Shown here one piece after another: positions 7,252 to 15,673 of a DNA stretch of 56,994 nt; the first letter of the stretch is position 1, and each line of letters opens with the position of its first letter. The stretch comes from an uncultured Oscillospiraceae bacterium (GTDB lineage: Bacteria > Bacillota > Clostridia > Oscillospirales > Oscillospiraceae). The stretch lies in NCBI GenBank assembly GCA_934636865.1, contig CAKUBI010000008.1:1-56994 (forward strand), read 5' to 3'. The notes beneath the pieces were generated by a model. It did not search any database. It was not told the DNA's origin and was given only the letters and a program-made list of their open reading frames with translations. Made by a program: the position numbers and the translations under genes.

Positions 7252-7971
7252 ATGCCGCAGCAGAGACTCGATAAGATCATCGCCTCGACCGGACGCTATT
7301 CGCGCCGCGAGGTCAAGACGCTCGTGCGCGAGGGGCGCGTGCTCGTCGATGGGCGCATCGCCGCGGGACCGGAGGACAAATGCGACCCGGAGAGCGCACG
7401 CATCAGCGTGAACGGCGAGGAGCTTTTTTACCGCGCGCACACCTATGTGATGCTCCACAAGCCCGCGGGCGTGCTCTCGGCCACCGAGGACGGGCGGGGA
7501 GAGACGGTGCTCGACCTGCTCGCGCCCGAGTACCGGAAGATCGGTCTTTTCCCCGTCGGACGGCTCGACAAGGACACCGAGGGATTGCTGCTCCTTACGG
7601 ACGACGGCGCGCTCGCGCACGACCTGCTTGCACCGAAAAAGCACGTGGACAAGGTCTACTTCGTCCGCGTGGACGGCACGCTCGACGAAAAGGACTGCGC
7701 GGCCTTCGCCGCGGGCATGACGCTCGGCGACGGGCTTGCGTGCCTGCCGGCAAGGCTCGAGATCCTGAGCGCCGGCGCGCGGAGCGAGGCGCTCGTCACC
7801 ATCCGCGAGGGGAAGTTCCACCAGATCAAGCGGATGCTCGCGGCAAGGGGAAAGCCGGTCGTGTATTTAAAGCGCCTTTCCATGGGGCCGCTCACGCTGG
7901 ATGAGACGCTTCCGAAGGGCGCATACCGCCTTCTCACGGAGGAGGAGACCGCCCTTCTGCGCGCCCGATAG
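7252..7971 (+). CDS. RsuA/RluB-family pseudouridine synthase
   Basis: A 239-residue rRNA pseudouridine synthase. An N-terminal S4 RNA-binding domain (about 3-60, RLDKIIASTGRYSRREVKTLV) is followed by the catalytic domain with the aspartate motif GRLDKDTEGLLLLTDDG near residues 103-119 and the KxxQIKRM motif near 190. These enzymes isomerise a uridine in 16S or 23S rRNA; the exact target (16S U516 or 23S U2605 type) cannot be assigned. The start at 7252 is preferred over the in-frame ATG at 7219 because GGGAAGGA lies just before it. Confidence 0.93.
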   Translation: MPQQRLDKIIASTGRYSRREVKTLVREGRVLVDGRIAAGPEDKCDPESARISVNGEELFYRAHTYVMLHKPAGVLSATEDGRGETVLDLLAPEYRKIGLFPVGRLDKDTEGLLLLTDDGALAHDLLAPKKHVDKVYFVRVDGTLDEKDCAAFAAGMTLGDGLACLPARLEILSAGARSEALVTIREGKFHQIKRMLAARGKPVVYLKRLSMGPLTLDETLPKGAYRLLTEEETALLRAR

Positions 7972-8031
7972 GCAATATGCCCAAGGGAAAAATGCCGCGA
8001 AATGGATGACGATCATGACACCTTTACGGAA

Positions 8032-8060
8032 TCCACAAAAAAAGTAACTTTTTTTGTGGA
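8032..8060. promoter_or_regulatory. 29-bp perfect palindrome upstream of the PucR gene
   Basis: TCCAC-A7-GT (8032-8045) is mirrored exactly by AC-T7-GTGGA (8047-8060) around one base. It ends 16 bases before the -35 of the PucR promoter. As RNA the T7 tract could serve as a weak terminator for the pseudouridine synthase gene; as DNA the symmetry and position fit an operator. Which is right cannot be told. Confidence 0.6.
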
Positions 8061-8076
8061 AAAAAGAAAAAAGTTC

Positions 8077-8105
8077 TTGCAAAAATTGAACAGAGACAGT
8101 ATAAT
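8077..8105 (+). promoter_or_regulatory. Promoter of the PucR-type regulator
   Basis: TTGCAA (8077-8082), a 17-bp spacer, then TATAAT (8100-8105). The ATG follows 57 bases later behind a strong AAGGAGG site. Confidence 0.88.
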
Positions 8106-8162
8106 GTTCCCGTCCAGTTGACGAAATGCACAAACTTCCGAATTGGTTAAGGAGGCACGGAT

Positions 8163-9257
8163 ATGTCCGGTAGGATTTTTCAGAACATCGTGTTGCAGTT
8201 TAAGGAAACGACCGATACGGTCATCGGCGTGATCGACTCTGAGGGTACGGTCATCGCCTGCACGGACCTGCCGGAGATCGGCCAGCGCTGGCCGCATCTG
8301 GTGCAGCCCATCAACGAGGCCGAGAGCGCCTGCGTCGCGCTCGAGGGCAAGACCTTCAAGGCGCTCGAGGGCTGGGGCGGCCAGTTCGATTTTGCGGCCT
8401 TCACCCGCGGCGAGGATGCCATCAGCGCCACGGTGTGCAGCATGGCGACCGTCGCGCTCAACACCGCCAAGAGCTACTATGAGGAAAAGCACGACAAGAC
8501 CTCGTTCGTCAAAAGCATTTTGTCCGACAACATCCTGCTGAGCGACATTTACGTGCGCGCCAAGGAGCTGCACGTGGAGGCCGAGCTCAACCGCGGCGTG
8601 TTCGTCGTCCGCCGGACGGACGAAAAGGCCGACGCCATCCCCGTCGAAACGGTGCAGAACATCTTCCCCGACCGGCAGACGAGCTTTGTCCTCTCCATGG
8701 GCGAGGACGATATCGTGCTCGTGCAGCAGCTGGGCGAGAACGTGGAGATGAGCGACCTTGAAAAGACCGCCGCGCTCATCGAAGAGACGCTGCGCGTGAA
8801 CGGCGAGAGCACCGTGGTCGTGGGCATCGGCACGGTGGCGACGCACCTGCGCGATCTTGCCAAGTCCTATAAGGAAGCGCAGATGGCCATCGAGGTCGGC
8901 AAGGTCTTTGACACGGAAAAATACGTCATCAGCTATGAGAACCTCGGCATCGGCCGTCTCATCTACCAGCTGCCGACGACGCTGTGCGAGATGTTCCTGC
9001 AGGAGGTCTTTAAGAAGAACCCGATCGACGCGCTCGACAAGGAGACGCTCTTTACCATCAACAAGTTCTTTGAAAACAACCTCATCCTCTCCGAAACGGC
9101 GCGCAAGCTCTTCGTCCACAGAAATACGCTCGTCTACCGCCTTGAGAAGATCAAGAAGCTTACGGGCCTTGACCTGCGCGAGTTCGACGACGCCATCACC
9201 TTCAAGGTCGCGCTGATGGTCAAGAAGTATCTGGCCTCCCGCGGCATCGAGGCGTAA
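8163..9257 (+). CDS. PucR/CdaR-family transcriptional regulator
   Basis: A 364-residue cytoplasmic regulator. The C-terminal helix-turn-helix of the PucR/CdaR type (about 310-360) is clear: LSETARKLFVHRNTLVYRLEKI, ending in VALMVKKYLAS. The central region (about 130-260) fits the GGDEF-like CdaR domain, and the N-terminus (1-100) resembles the putative sugar-diacid/ligand-binding region of this family. It is monocistronic between its own promoter and terminator, upstream of ftsEX, so its target is not evident from neighbours. The 29-bp palindrome in front of its promoter may be an autoregulatory site (inference). Confidence 0.9.
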   Translation: MSGRIFQNIVLQFKETTDTVIGVIDSEGTVIACTDLPEIGQRWPHLVQPINEAESACVALEGKTFKALEGWGGQFDFAAFTRGEDAISATVCSMATVALNTAKSYYEEKHDKTSFVKSILSDNILLSDIYVRAKELHVEAELNRGVFVVRRTDEKADAIPVETVQNIFPDRQTSFVLSMGEDDIVLVQQLGENVEMSDLEKTAALIEETLRVNGESTVVVGIGTVATHLRDLAKSYKEAQMAIEVGKVFDTEKYVISYENLGIGRLIYQLPTTLCEMFLQEVFKKNPIDALDKETLFTINKFFENNLILSETARKLFVHRNTLVYRLEKIKKLTGLDLREFDDAITFKVALMVKKYLASRGIEA

Positions 9258-9271
9258 AAAAGGAAATCACG

Positions 9272-9310
9272 GAAGGGGCTGCTCAAAGAGCGGCCCCTTC
9301 TTTTCTTTTT
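9272..9310 (+). terminator. Terminator of the PucR gene
   Basis: GAAGGGGC-TGCTC pairs with GAGC-GGCCCCTTC around AAA, followed by TTTTCTTTTT. Confidence 0.9.
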
Positions 9311-9345
9311 GCACCAAAAAAGTTGAGAGTTTACATAATTACCTG

Positions 9346-9374
9346 TTGCCTTTGCGCGCCTGGCGCGCTATAAT
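9346..9374 (+). promoter_or_regulatory. Promoter of the ftsE-ftsX-M23 operon
   Basis: TTGCCT (9346-9351), a 17-bp spacer, then TATAAT (9369-9374), 56 bases before ftsE. The spacer holds GCGCGCC-TG-GCGCGC, a near-palindrome. Confidence 0.86.
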
Positions 9375-9429
9375 AAAATAAGAAATATGCGGGATCGAGT
9401 CAGAGCCTGCCGAAAATGAGGGACGAAGC

Positions 9430-10107
9430 ATGATACGCCTGAGCGACGTTGTAAAAGAATACGAGAGCGGCACCACGGCCTTAAAGGGCATTTCGCTGCG
9501 CATCGAGGACGGGGAGTTCGTCTTTCTGGTCGGCCCCAGCGGCAGCGGCAAATCGACCATCATCAAGCTCCTTACCGGCGAGATCACGCCGACCTCCGGC
9601 CAGATCGCCGTCAACGGCTTCAGCCTGACGAATATTGCCGAGCGGCAGATCCCGCTGCTGCGCCGCTCCATCGGCGTCATCTTTCAGGACTTCCGCCTGA
9701 TCGAGAAGAAAACGGTCTACGAGAATCTGAGCTTTGCCATGCGCGCCGTGGGCGCGCCGCCGCGCGAGATCAAAAAGCGCATCCCCTATGTGCTCGAGCT
9801 CGTCGGCCTTGAGGAAAAGACCGACCGCTATCCCAACGAGCTCTCCGGCGGCGAGCAGCAGCGCGTGGCCATCGCCCGCGCGCTTATCAACAACCCCAGC
9901 ACCATCATCGCCGACGAGCCGACGGGCAACCTGGACCCCGCCCGCTCGCTGGAGATCATGCGCCTGCTCGAGCGCATCAACCAGCTGGGGACGACGATGG
10001 TCGTCGTCACGCATGAGAAGGATCTTGTCAACCAGTTCAAAAAGCGCGTCGTCATGCTCGAGCAGGGCGTCATCACGGGTGACGGCGAAGGCTACAATGC
10101 GAGGTAA
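9430..10107 (+). CDS. ftsE: Cell division ATP-binding protein FtsE
   Basis: A 225-residue ABC ATPase. Walker A GPSGSGKST is at about 36-44, the signature LSGGEQQRVAIARAL near 138, and Walker B IIADEPTGNLD near 160. FtsE binds FtsX at the cytoplasmic membrane; ATP hydrolysis activates a peptidoglycan hydrolase outside the cell. Here ftsX and an M23 hydrolase with coiled coil follow directly, which is the classical set. ftsE ends 4 bases before the ftsX ATG, and the ftsX ribosome binding site lies within its last codons. Confidence 0.97.
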   Translation: MIRLSDVVKEYESGTTALKGISLRIEDGEFVFLVGPSGSGKSTIIKLLTGEITPTSGQIAVNGFSLTNIAERQIPLLRRSIGVIFQDFRLIEKKTVYENLSFAMRAVGAPPREIKKRIPYVLELVGLEEKTDRYPNELSGGEQQRVAIARALINNPSTIIADEPTGNLDPARSLEIMRLLERINQLGTTMVVVTHEKDLVNQFKKRVVMLEQGVITGDGEGYNAR

Positions 10108-10111
10108 GACT

Positions 10112-11002
10112 ATGCGCAAACACGATTTTACATATTTTTTCGGCGAGGGCGTGCGCAACATGTTCTCGCACGGCTTCATGTCGTTCGCGGCGGTGGGCAT
10201 CACGGTCGCCTGCCTTGTGGTCATGGGCACGTTTTCGCTCGTGGCGTACAATGCCGAGGTGCAGCTCAAGCAGCTCGAGAGCGAGTATGAGATCCTCGCC
10301 TTTGTGGACGAGGACTGCGACGAGGCGCAGACCGCAGCCGTGGGGCGCGCCATCGAGCAGCGGAGCAACGTAAAGGAATGCGTCTTTATCAGCAGGGAGA
10401 ACGCGATGAAGTCCTTCGAGGCGCGCTACGAGGGCGACAACATGTTCCAGAATCTCGACCCCGAGATCCTGCGCGACCGCTACGCCGTCTACGTGAATGA
10501 CCTCAGCACCGCGGGAAAGACCGCGCAGGACATTCTGGACAACGTCCCCGGCGTCGCCAATGTGCGCGTGGACGAGGATATCGCCGGCGGCTTCATCACG
10601 CTGAGAAACCTTGCGGGTGTGGTGAGCATCGCGCTCATCGCGATCCTTCTTCTCGTATCGGTCTTTATCATCTCGAACACCATCAAGCTTACGACCTTCG
10701 ACCGGCGCGACGAGATCGCCATCATGAAGATGGTCGGCGCGACGAACGGCTTTATCCGCTGGCCGTTCGTGTACGAGGGCTTTTTGATCGGCCTTCTCAG
10801 CGCGGTGCTGGGCTTCCTTTTCCAGTGGCTGCTGTATGAGTCGGTGGCGAAGAGCCTTGCCATGTCCGACCGGTTGCAGCTCCTCACGATCGTGGACTTT
10901 ACGACCATCTGGCAGCCCGTCGCGCTCATCTTTGCCGCCGCCGGTATCCTCATCGGCGTGGGCGGCAGCCTGACGGCCATCCGCAAGTTCCTGCGCGTGT
11001 AA
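10112..11002 (+). CDS. ftsX: Cell division membrane protein FtsX
   Basis: A 296-residue permease-like membrane protein. TM1 is at about 22-45, a large extracellular loop covers about 46-165, and three C-terminal TM segments lie near 170-192, 220-245 and 265-288. This is the standard four-TM FtsX plan. It partners FtsE and passes the ATPase stroke to an extracytoplasmic hydrolase. The start at 10112 is preferred over the in-frame ATG at 10097 because GAGG sits 7 bases upstream of it; the earlier ATG would overlap ftsE. Confidence 0.96.
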   Translation: MRKHDFTYFFGEGVRNMFSHGFMSFAAVGITVACLVVMGTFSLVAYNAEVQLKQLESEYEILAFVDEDCDEAQTAAVGRAIEQRSNVKECVFISRENAMKSFEARYEGDNMFQNLDPEILRDRYAVYVNDLSTAGKTAQDILDNVPGVANVRVDEDIAGGFITLRNLAGVVSIALIAILLLVSVFIISNTIKLTTFDRRDEIAIMKMVGATNGFIRWPFVYEGFLIGLLSAVLGFLFQWLLYESVAKSLAMSDRLQLLTIVDFTTIWQPVALIFAAAGILIGVGGSLTAIRKFLRV

Positions 11003-11014
11003 GGGAGGGCAGCG

Positions 11015-12217
11015 ATGAAAAAGAGTATCTTACGGACGCTTCTGGTCCTTGCCGTCGTCTGCGCGCTGACGCTGAGCGAGCTGACGCCCCTTTCCATGGT
11101 GCAGGACGCCTCCGCCGTCACGCAGTCGGATATCGACAAGCTCAAGGATGAGCTCAGCGGCATGAACTCGGAAAAGTCGCAGCTGGAAAAGGAGCTCAAG
11201 TCCATCCAGAACGACAAAAACGCCGCCCTTGCGCAGAAGGAGAACATCGACAAGCAGATCAACCTCCTCCAGTCCGAGATCACGGGCGTCGAGTCGCTCA
11301 TCAGCAACTATGAGTCGCTCATCACGCAGACCGAGCAGGAGATCCGCGAGAACGAAGAGGAGGAAGCGCGCCAGTACGAAAAGTTCTGCGAGCGCGTGCG
11401 CTCGATGGAGGAGCGCGGCACGGTGTCCTACTGGTCGGTGCTCTTCAACTCCGCGAGCTTTTCCGACCTGCTCAGCGCCATGGATTTCATCAGCGAGATT
11501 ATGGACAGCGACCAGAAGGTCATCGACGATCTGCGCGCCCTGCGCGAGCAGATCGAGCAGAAGAAGGCCTCGCTCGAGTCCTCGCTCGCCGAGCAGCAGA
11601 GCGCCAAGGAGACGCTCGTTGCCAAAAAGAGCGAGCTGAGCACCCAGCGCGCGGCGGCGGAGCAGGTGCTCGCCGACCTCAAGGCCAACGAAGCGCAGTA
11701 TAAGCAGGTGCTTTCTGAAAAAGACGCGGCGATGGAGCGCCAGCAGGCGGAGATCGTGCGCCTTTCCAAGGAGCTTGCCGCGCAGAACGGCAACACCACC
11801 GTGACCTACGGCGGCTACATCTGGCCCTGCTCGAGCAAGTATGTCACCTCGCCTCTCGGCGCGCGCTATACGGGCATCGCGGGCGCGTCCACCAACCATG
11901 CGGGCATCGACATCGGCCGCGTGGGCTATACGACGCAGGCCGTCGCCGCCAAGGCCGGCACGGTCATCATCTCGGCCTACAACAAGTACCGCGGCAACTA
12001 CGTGGTCGTGAGCCACGGCAGCGGCAACACGACGACCTATCAGCACCTTTCCTCCCGCTCGGTCAGCGTGGGCGATAAGGTGGCGCAGGGTCAGGTCGTC
12101 GGCATCACCGGCACGACCGGCGTGAGCAGCGGCCCGCACCTGCACTTCGAGATCACCGAAAACGGCCAGATCGTCAATCCGCTCAATTATCTCACGGACT
12201 ACATCAAGGGCTGGTAA
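11015..12217 (+). CDS. Secreted coiled-coil M23 peptidase, probable FtsEX-activated hydrolase
   Basis: A 400-residue exported protein. A signal peptide covers about 1-35, a long coiled coil about 36-265 (many EK/Q heptads), and a LytM/M23 endopeptidase domain about 285-398. Zinc ligands are visible in NHAGIDIG and GPHLHFEI. The architecture is that of EnvC/PcsB-class partners: the coiled coil docks on the FtsX loop and the catalytic or activator domain acts on peptidoglycan. The key His/Asp residues are present, so the domain may itself cut peptide cross-links, unlike degenerate EnvC. It is the last gene of the ftsEX operon and is followed by a terminator. Confidence 0.93.
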   Translation: MKKSILRTLLVLAVVCALTLSELTPLSMVQDASAVTQSDIDKLKDELSGMNSEKSQLEKELKSIQNDKNAALAQKENIDKQINLLQSEITGVESLISNYESLITQTEQEIRENEEEEARQYEKFCERVRSMEERGTVSYWSVLFNSASFSDLLSAMDFISEIMDSDQKVIDDLRALREQIEQKKASLESSLAEQQSAKETLVAKKSELSTQRAAAEQVLADLKANEAQYKQVLSEKDAAMERQQAEIVRLSKELAAQNGNTTVTYGGYIWPCSSKYVTSPLGARYTGIAGASTNHAGIDIGRVGYTTQAVAAKAGTVIISAYNKYRGNYVVVSHGSGNTTTYQHLSSRSVSVGDKVAQGQVVGITGTTGVSSGPHLHFEITENGQIVNPLNYLTDYIKGW

Positions 12218-12230
12218 AGCGCATCATCCG

Positions 12231-12267
12231 AAAGCTCCCCATCATACACTGATGGGGAGCTTTTTTT
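12231..12267 (+). terminator. Terminator of the ftsEX operon
   Basis: AAAGCTCCCCATCA pairs with TGATGGGGAGCTTT around TACAC, followed by a T7 run. Confidence 0.93.
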
Positions 12268-12282
12268 GCGGGAGGGACGGCT

Positions 12283-13008
12283 TTGCTGGGACTGGTCTGC
12301 TATCGGGATGCGGGAGAAACGAACGGGACGCGCACGCTGCTGGGCGCGCGCTTTGCCGCAGCTTATGTCGCGCGCGGGGAGGGGCCGAGGGCGTACCTTT
12401 CGGCATGCCGGGCGGCAAAATATCTTAAAAAGCGCCGCGTGCGCCAGGCGGTTTTTCCGCGCGATTATCCGTACCGGACGGTGTTTTCGCGCTTCGGCGT
12501 GCTTGCGCCGGACGAGCGGCCGCTGCGGCAGGTGAAGGCGGCGGAGATCATCCGATGCGCGATGGCAAAGCGATCGCTGCGCGCGGACCGGGCGCGTCTG
12601 GCGCTCGTTTCGCCTGTGCCGTCCGCCGCGCTGGAAGCAGCGGCAGCCGCGCTTGCGCGCGATGTGCGCTATCTGACGCTCTGCGTGCCGAACGCGGCGC
12701 GCACCGCCCGCGCGCTGCGCTGGGACTGCGGCGCGGGCATTGCTGTTGCAGCGGAAGCGGACCTCTGCGCCGACCTTGCCGCCCTGTTCGGCGGCGGGGA
12801 GCGGGAGCTTGCGTGCCCGGTCCTGCCGGTGGAGAGCGGCGCGCTCACCGTCCGCTACGGCGCGGCGGCGGTCAAGGTCGCGACGGAGTGGGACGAAAAT
12901 CAGCTTCTCTGTGCGCTTTATGCCGCGTCGGCGCTGCGCGCGGAGGAAATTTTCGTCAAAGATGTGATTTTTCCTGCGAAACCGGCAGAAAACACAAACC
13001 TGCCTTGA
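12283..13008 (+). CDS. Hypothetical protein, Ala/Arg-rich, TTG start
   Basis: A 241-residue protein I do not recognise. It is rich in Ala and Arg, has no signal peptide or TM segment, and alternates short helices with strands (for example the ARLALVSPVPSAALEAAAAAL stretch and VRYLTLCVPN), which suggests an alpha/beta fold with a possible Rossmann-like half. The TTG at 12283 is chosen because GGAGGG precedes it by 7-8 bases and no ATG is near. It sits between the ftsEX terminator and greA and has no obvious promoter of its own, so it may be transcribed by read-through. The stop codon overlaps the -35 of the greA promoter. Confidence 0.65.
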   Translation: MLGLVCYRDAGETNGTRTLLGARFAAAYVARGEGPRAYLSACRAAKYLKKRRVRQAVFPRDYPYRTVFSRFGVLAPDERPLRQVKAAEIIRCAMAKRSLRADRARLALVSPVPSAALEAAAAALARDVRYLTLCVPNAARTARALRWDCGAGIAVAAEADLCADLAALFGGGERELACPVLPVESGALTVRYGAAAVKVATEWDENQLLCALYAASALRAEEIFVKDVIFPAKPAENTNLP

Positions 13009-13033
13009 CAACACGGGGCAAAATCACTATAAT
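13005..13033 (+). promoter_or_regulatory. Promoter of greA-lysS
   Basis: TTGACA (13005-13010), a 17-bp spacer, then TATAAT (13028-13033). It is a perfect consensus at both boxes, as expected for highly expressed housekeeping genes. Confidence 0.92.
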
Positions 13034-13104
13034 TGTCTCGCTAAAATGGTATTCGTGTACGCGCCGCATGCTTTGCGGGCGCGAAAGAAAGGAACGATCT
13101 CAAT

Positions 13105-13590
13105 ATGGCGAACATGAAAAAAGAGTACAAAATGAGCGCGGAGCGCAAGGAAGAGCTGCAAAAGGAACTCACCTACCTCAAAACCGTGCGCGAAAAGGAA
13201 GTGGCGGACCTCATCAAGGAGGCGCGCGGCTTCGGCGACCTGAGCGAAAACAGCGAGTATGACGAAGCGAAAAACGAGCAGGGCAAGCTGTACTCCCGCA
13301 TCGCCGAGGTCGAGGAGATCCTGCTGCACACCGTCATCGTCGACGAGAACGACGCCAACACCAACGCCGTCAACATCGGCTGCCGCGTGACCGTGGTGGA
13401 CGTGAAGTCCGGCCGCGAGATGCCCGAGTACAAGGTCGTCGGCTCGCAGGAGGCGGACCCCATGAACCGCGCCATTTCCGAGGATTCCCCCTTCGGCAAG
13501 GCCCTGATGGGCGCCAAGGAGGGCGACGAGGTCACGGTGGAAGCGCCCGTCGGCGCCATCGTTTACCGCATCGCCAAGATCGAACGATAA
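13105..13590 (+). CDS. greA: Transcription elongation factor GreA
   Basis: A 161-residue GreA. An N-terminal coiled-coil domain (about 8-80) carries the conserved acidic tip in DLSENSEYDEAKNEQ, and the C-terminal FKBP-like domain contains the SPFGKALMGAKEGDEV motif. GreA enters the RNA polymerase secondary channel and triggers cleavage of backtracked transcripts. lysS follows 30 bases later, so the two are probably co-transcribed. Confidence 0.97.
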   Translation: MANMKKEYKMSAERKEELQKELTYLKTVREKEVADLIKEARGFGDLSENSEYDEAKNEQGKLYSRIAEVEEILLHTVIVDENDANTNAVNIGCRVTVVDVKSGREMPEYKVVGSQEADPMNRAISEDSPFGKALMGAKEGDEVTVEAPVGAIVYRIAKIER

Positions 13591-13620
13591 GCTTCATATT
13601 ATAGATTAGGAGTTAGAAAC

Positions 13621-15606
13621 ATGGCTGAAGAAAATATTCAGAATACCGCCCCCGAGCAGGATCTGAGCGAGATCCTCAAGGTCCGCCGCGACAAGCTCGC
13701 CGCGCTCCGCGCCGAGGGCCGCGACCCCTTCAAGGAGACGAGCTTCGACGTGACGCATCACGCCCAGGAGATCAAGGATAATTTCGATGCGCTCGAGGGC
13801 AGCGCCGTCCGCGTGGCGGGCAGGCTGATGAGCAAGCGCGGCATGGGTAAGGTCAGCTTCTGCGACATGCAGGACAAGTCCGGCCGCATCCAGATCTACG
13901 CCCGCAAGGACGAGATGGATGAAGAGGAATACAACCGCTTCAAGAAGTACGACATCGGCGATATCGTCGGCGTTGAGGGCGAGGTGTTCCGCACCCAGCG
14001 CGGCGAGATGAGCGTGCGCGCCAAGAAGATCACGCTGCTCTCCAAGTCCCTGCGCCCGCTGCCGGAGAAGTACCATGGCCTGACCGACAAGGAAGCGCGC
14101 TACCGCCAGCGCTATGTGGACCTTATTATCAACCCCGAGTCCAAGCGCAACTTCGAGATCCGCTCGAAGTTTGTCGCTTTCCTGCGCCGCTACCTCGACT
14201 CTCTCGGCTTCATGGAGGTCGAGACCCCGGTGCTGAGCCCCATCGCCGGCGGCGCGAACGCGCGCCCCTTCATCACGCACCACAATACCCTTGATATCGA
14301 CATGTACATGCGCATCGCCACCGAGCTGCACTTAAAGCGCCTGATCGTCGGCGGCATGGAGCGCGTGTACGAGGTCGGCCGCATCTTCCGCAACGAGGGC
14401 ATGGACACCAAGCACAACCCCGAGTTCACCACCTGCGAGCTCTATCAGGCCTTCACGAACCTCGACGGCATGATGGACATTCTCGAGGGCATCCTCACCG
14501 GCGCGGCCAAGGAGATCCTCGGCACCTATCAGCTCCAGTGGCTCGGCCACGACATCGACCTGACCCCGTCGTGGAAGCGCGTCACGATGGCCGACGCCGT
14601 CAAGGAAGTGACCGGCGCGGACTTCATGGCCATCGAGGGCGACGATAAGGCCGCCGTCGCGCTCGCGAAGAGCGTCGGCGTTGATATGGACGGCGTGGAC
14701 AAGACCTGGGGCAACGCCCTGTACGAGACCTTCGACCAGAAGGTCGAGGAGACGCTCATCCAGCCGACGTTCATCACCATGTACCCCGTCGAGGTGAGCC
14801 CCCTTGCCAAGCGCAGCCCGTCTGACCCGCACCTGACCGAGCGCTATGAGATGTTCGTCTGCGGCTGCGAGATGGGCAACGCCTTCACCGAGCTCAACGA
14901 CCCGATGGACCAGTACGAGCGCTTCAAGGCGCAGGTCGAAAAGCGCGCCAACGGCGACGACGAGGCCGAGATGATGGACGAGGATTATGTTATGGCCCTC
15001 GAATACGGCCTGCCGCCGACGGGCGGTCTGGGCTTCGGCATCGACCGCTGCGCCATGATGCTCTGCGGCACCGATTCCATCCGCGACGTCATCCTCTTCC
15101 CGACGATGAAGCCGACGGACATGCCCAAGAAGAGCGAGAAGGCCGAGGAAAAGGCCGAAGCGCCCGCTCCCGCCGTGAAGCCCACCGGCGCGACCGGCTT
15201 TGTCAAGCCCAAGAACGCGCACCCCGCGGAGGAGGTGGACAAGGTCGAAAACGAGCCGATCTTCGAAGAGCAGGTCGATTTCGACACCTTCGCCAAGTCC
15301 GACTACCGCGCGGTCAAGATCAAGGAGTGCACCGCCGTGCCCAAGAGCAAGAAGCTCCTGAAGTTTGTGCTCGACGACGGCTCGGGCACCGACCGCATCA
15401 TCCTTTCCGGCATCCACGACTATTACGAGCCCGAGGACCTCGTCGGCAAGACCGCAATCGCCATCGTCAACCTGCCCCCGCGCAAGATGATGGGCATCGA
15501 CTCCTGCGGCATGCTGATCTCCGCCGTTCATCACGTGGACGGGGAGGAGCGCCTCAACTTCCTGATGGTCGATGACGACATTCCCGCCGGCGCAAAGCTG
15601 TACTAA
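13621..15606 (+). CDS. lysS: Lysyl-tRNA synthetase (class II) with C-terminal tRNA-binding domain
   Basis: A 661-residue protein, about 160 longer than a standard class II LysRS. Residues 1-500 are a complete LysS: OB anticodon-binding domain (about 55-160), class II core with FRNEGMDTKHNPEFT (motif 2), and GLGFGIDRCAMML (motif 3, near 470). A Glu/Ala/Pro/Lys linker (about 505-550) joins it to a C-terminal OB-fold of the EMAPII/MetG-C type (about 553-661, KSDYRAVKIKECTAVPKSKKLL ... PPRKMMGIDSCGMLISA). In other bacteria this domain is usually found on MetRS or as a free Trbp111, where it improves tRNA binding. The fusion is in one clean frame with no sign of error. Confidence 0.95.
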   Translation: MAEENIQNTAPEQDLSEILKVRRDKLAALRAEGRDPFKETSFDVTHHAQEIKDNFDALEGSAVRVAGRLMSKRGMGKVSFCDMQDKSGRIQIYARKDEMDEEEYNRFKKYDIGDIVGVEGEVFRTQRGEMSVRAKKITLLSKSLRPLPEKYHGLTDKEARYRQRYVDLIINPESKRNFEIRSKFVAFLRRYLDSLGFMEVETPVLSPIAGGANARPFITHHNTLDIDMYMRIATELHLKRLIVGGMERVYEVGRIFRNEGMDTKHNPEFTTCELYQAFTNLDGMMDILEGILTGAAKEILGTYQLQWLGHDIDLTPSWKRVTMADAVKEVTGADFMAIEGDDKAAVALAKSVGVDMDGVDKTWGNALYETFDQKVEETLIQPTFITMYPVEVSPLAKRSPSDPHLTERYEMFVCGCEMGNAFTELNDPMDQYERFKAQVEKRANGDDEAEMMDEDYVMALEYGLPPTGGLGFGIDRCAMMLCGTDSIRDVILFPTMKPTDMPKKSEKAEEKAEAPAPAVKPTGATGFVKPKNAHPAEEVDKVENEPIFEEQVDFDTFAKSDYRAVKIKECTAVPKSKKLLKFVLDDGSGTDRIILSGIHDYYEPEDLVGKTAIAIVNLPPRKMMGIDSCGMLISAVHHVDGEERLNFLMVDDDIPAGAKLY

Positions 15607-15617
15607 GAAAAATAAAA

Positions 15618-15653
15618 GAAGCAGGACTGCATCGCAGTCCTGCTCTTTTTTTG
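15618..15653 (+). terminator. Terminator of greA-lysS
   Basis: AGCAGGACTGC pairs with GCAGTCCTGCT around ATC, followed by C and seven T. Confidence 0.93.
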
Positions 15654-15673
15654 TAAGTTTTGCGAAAATCAGG

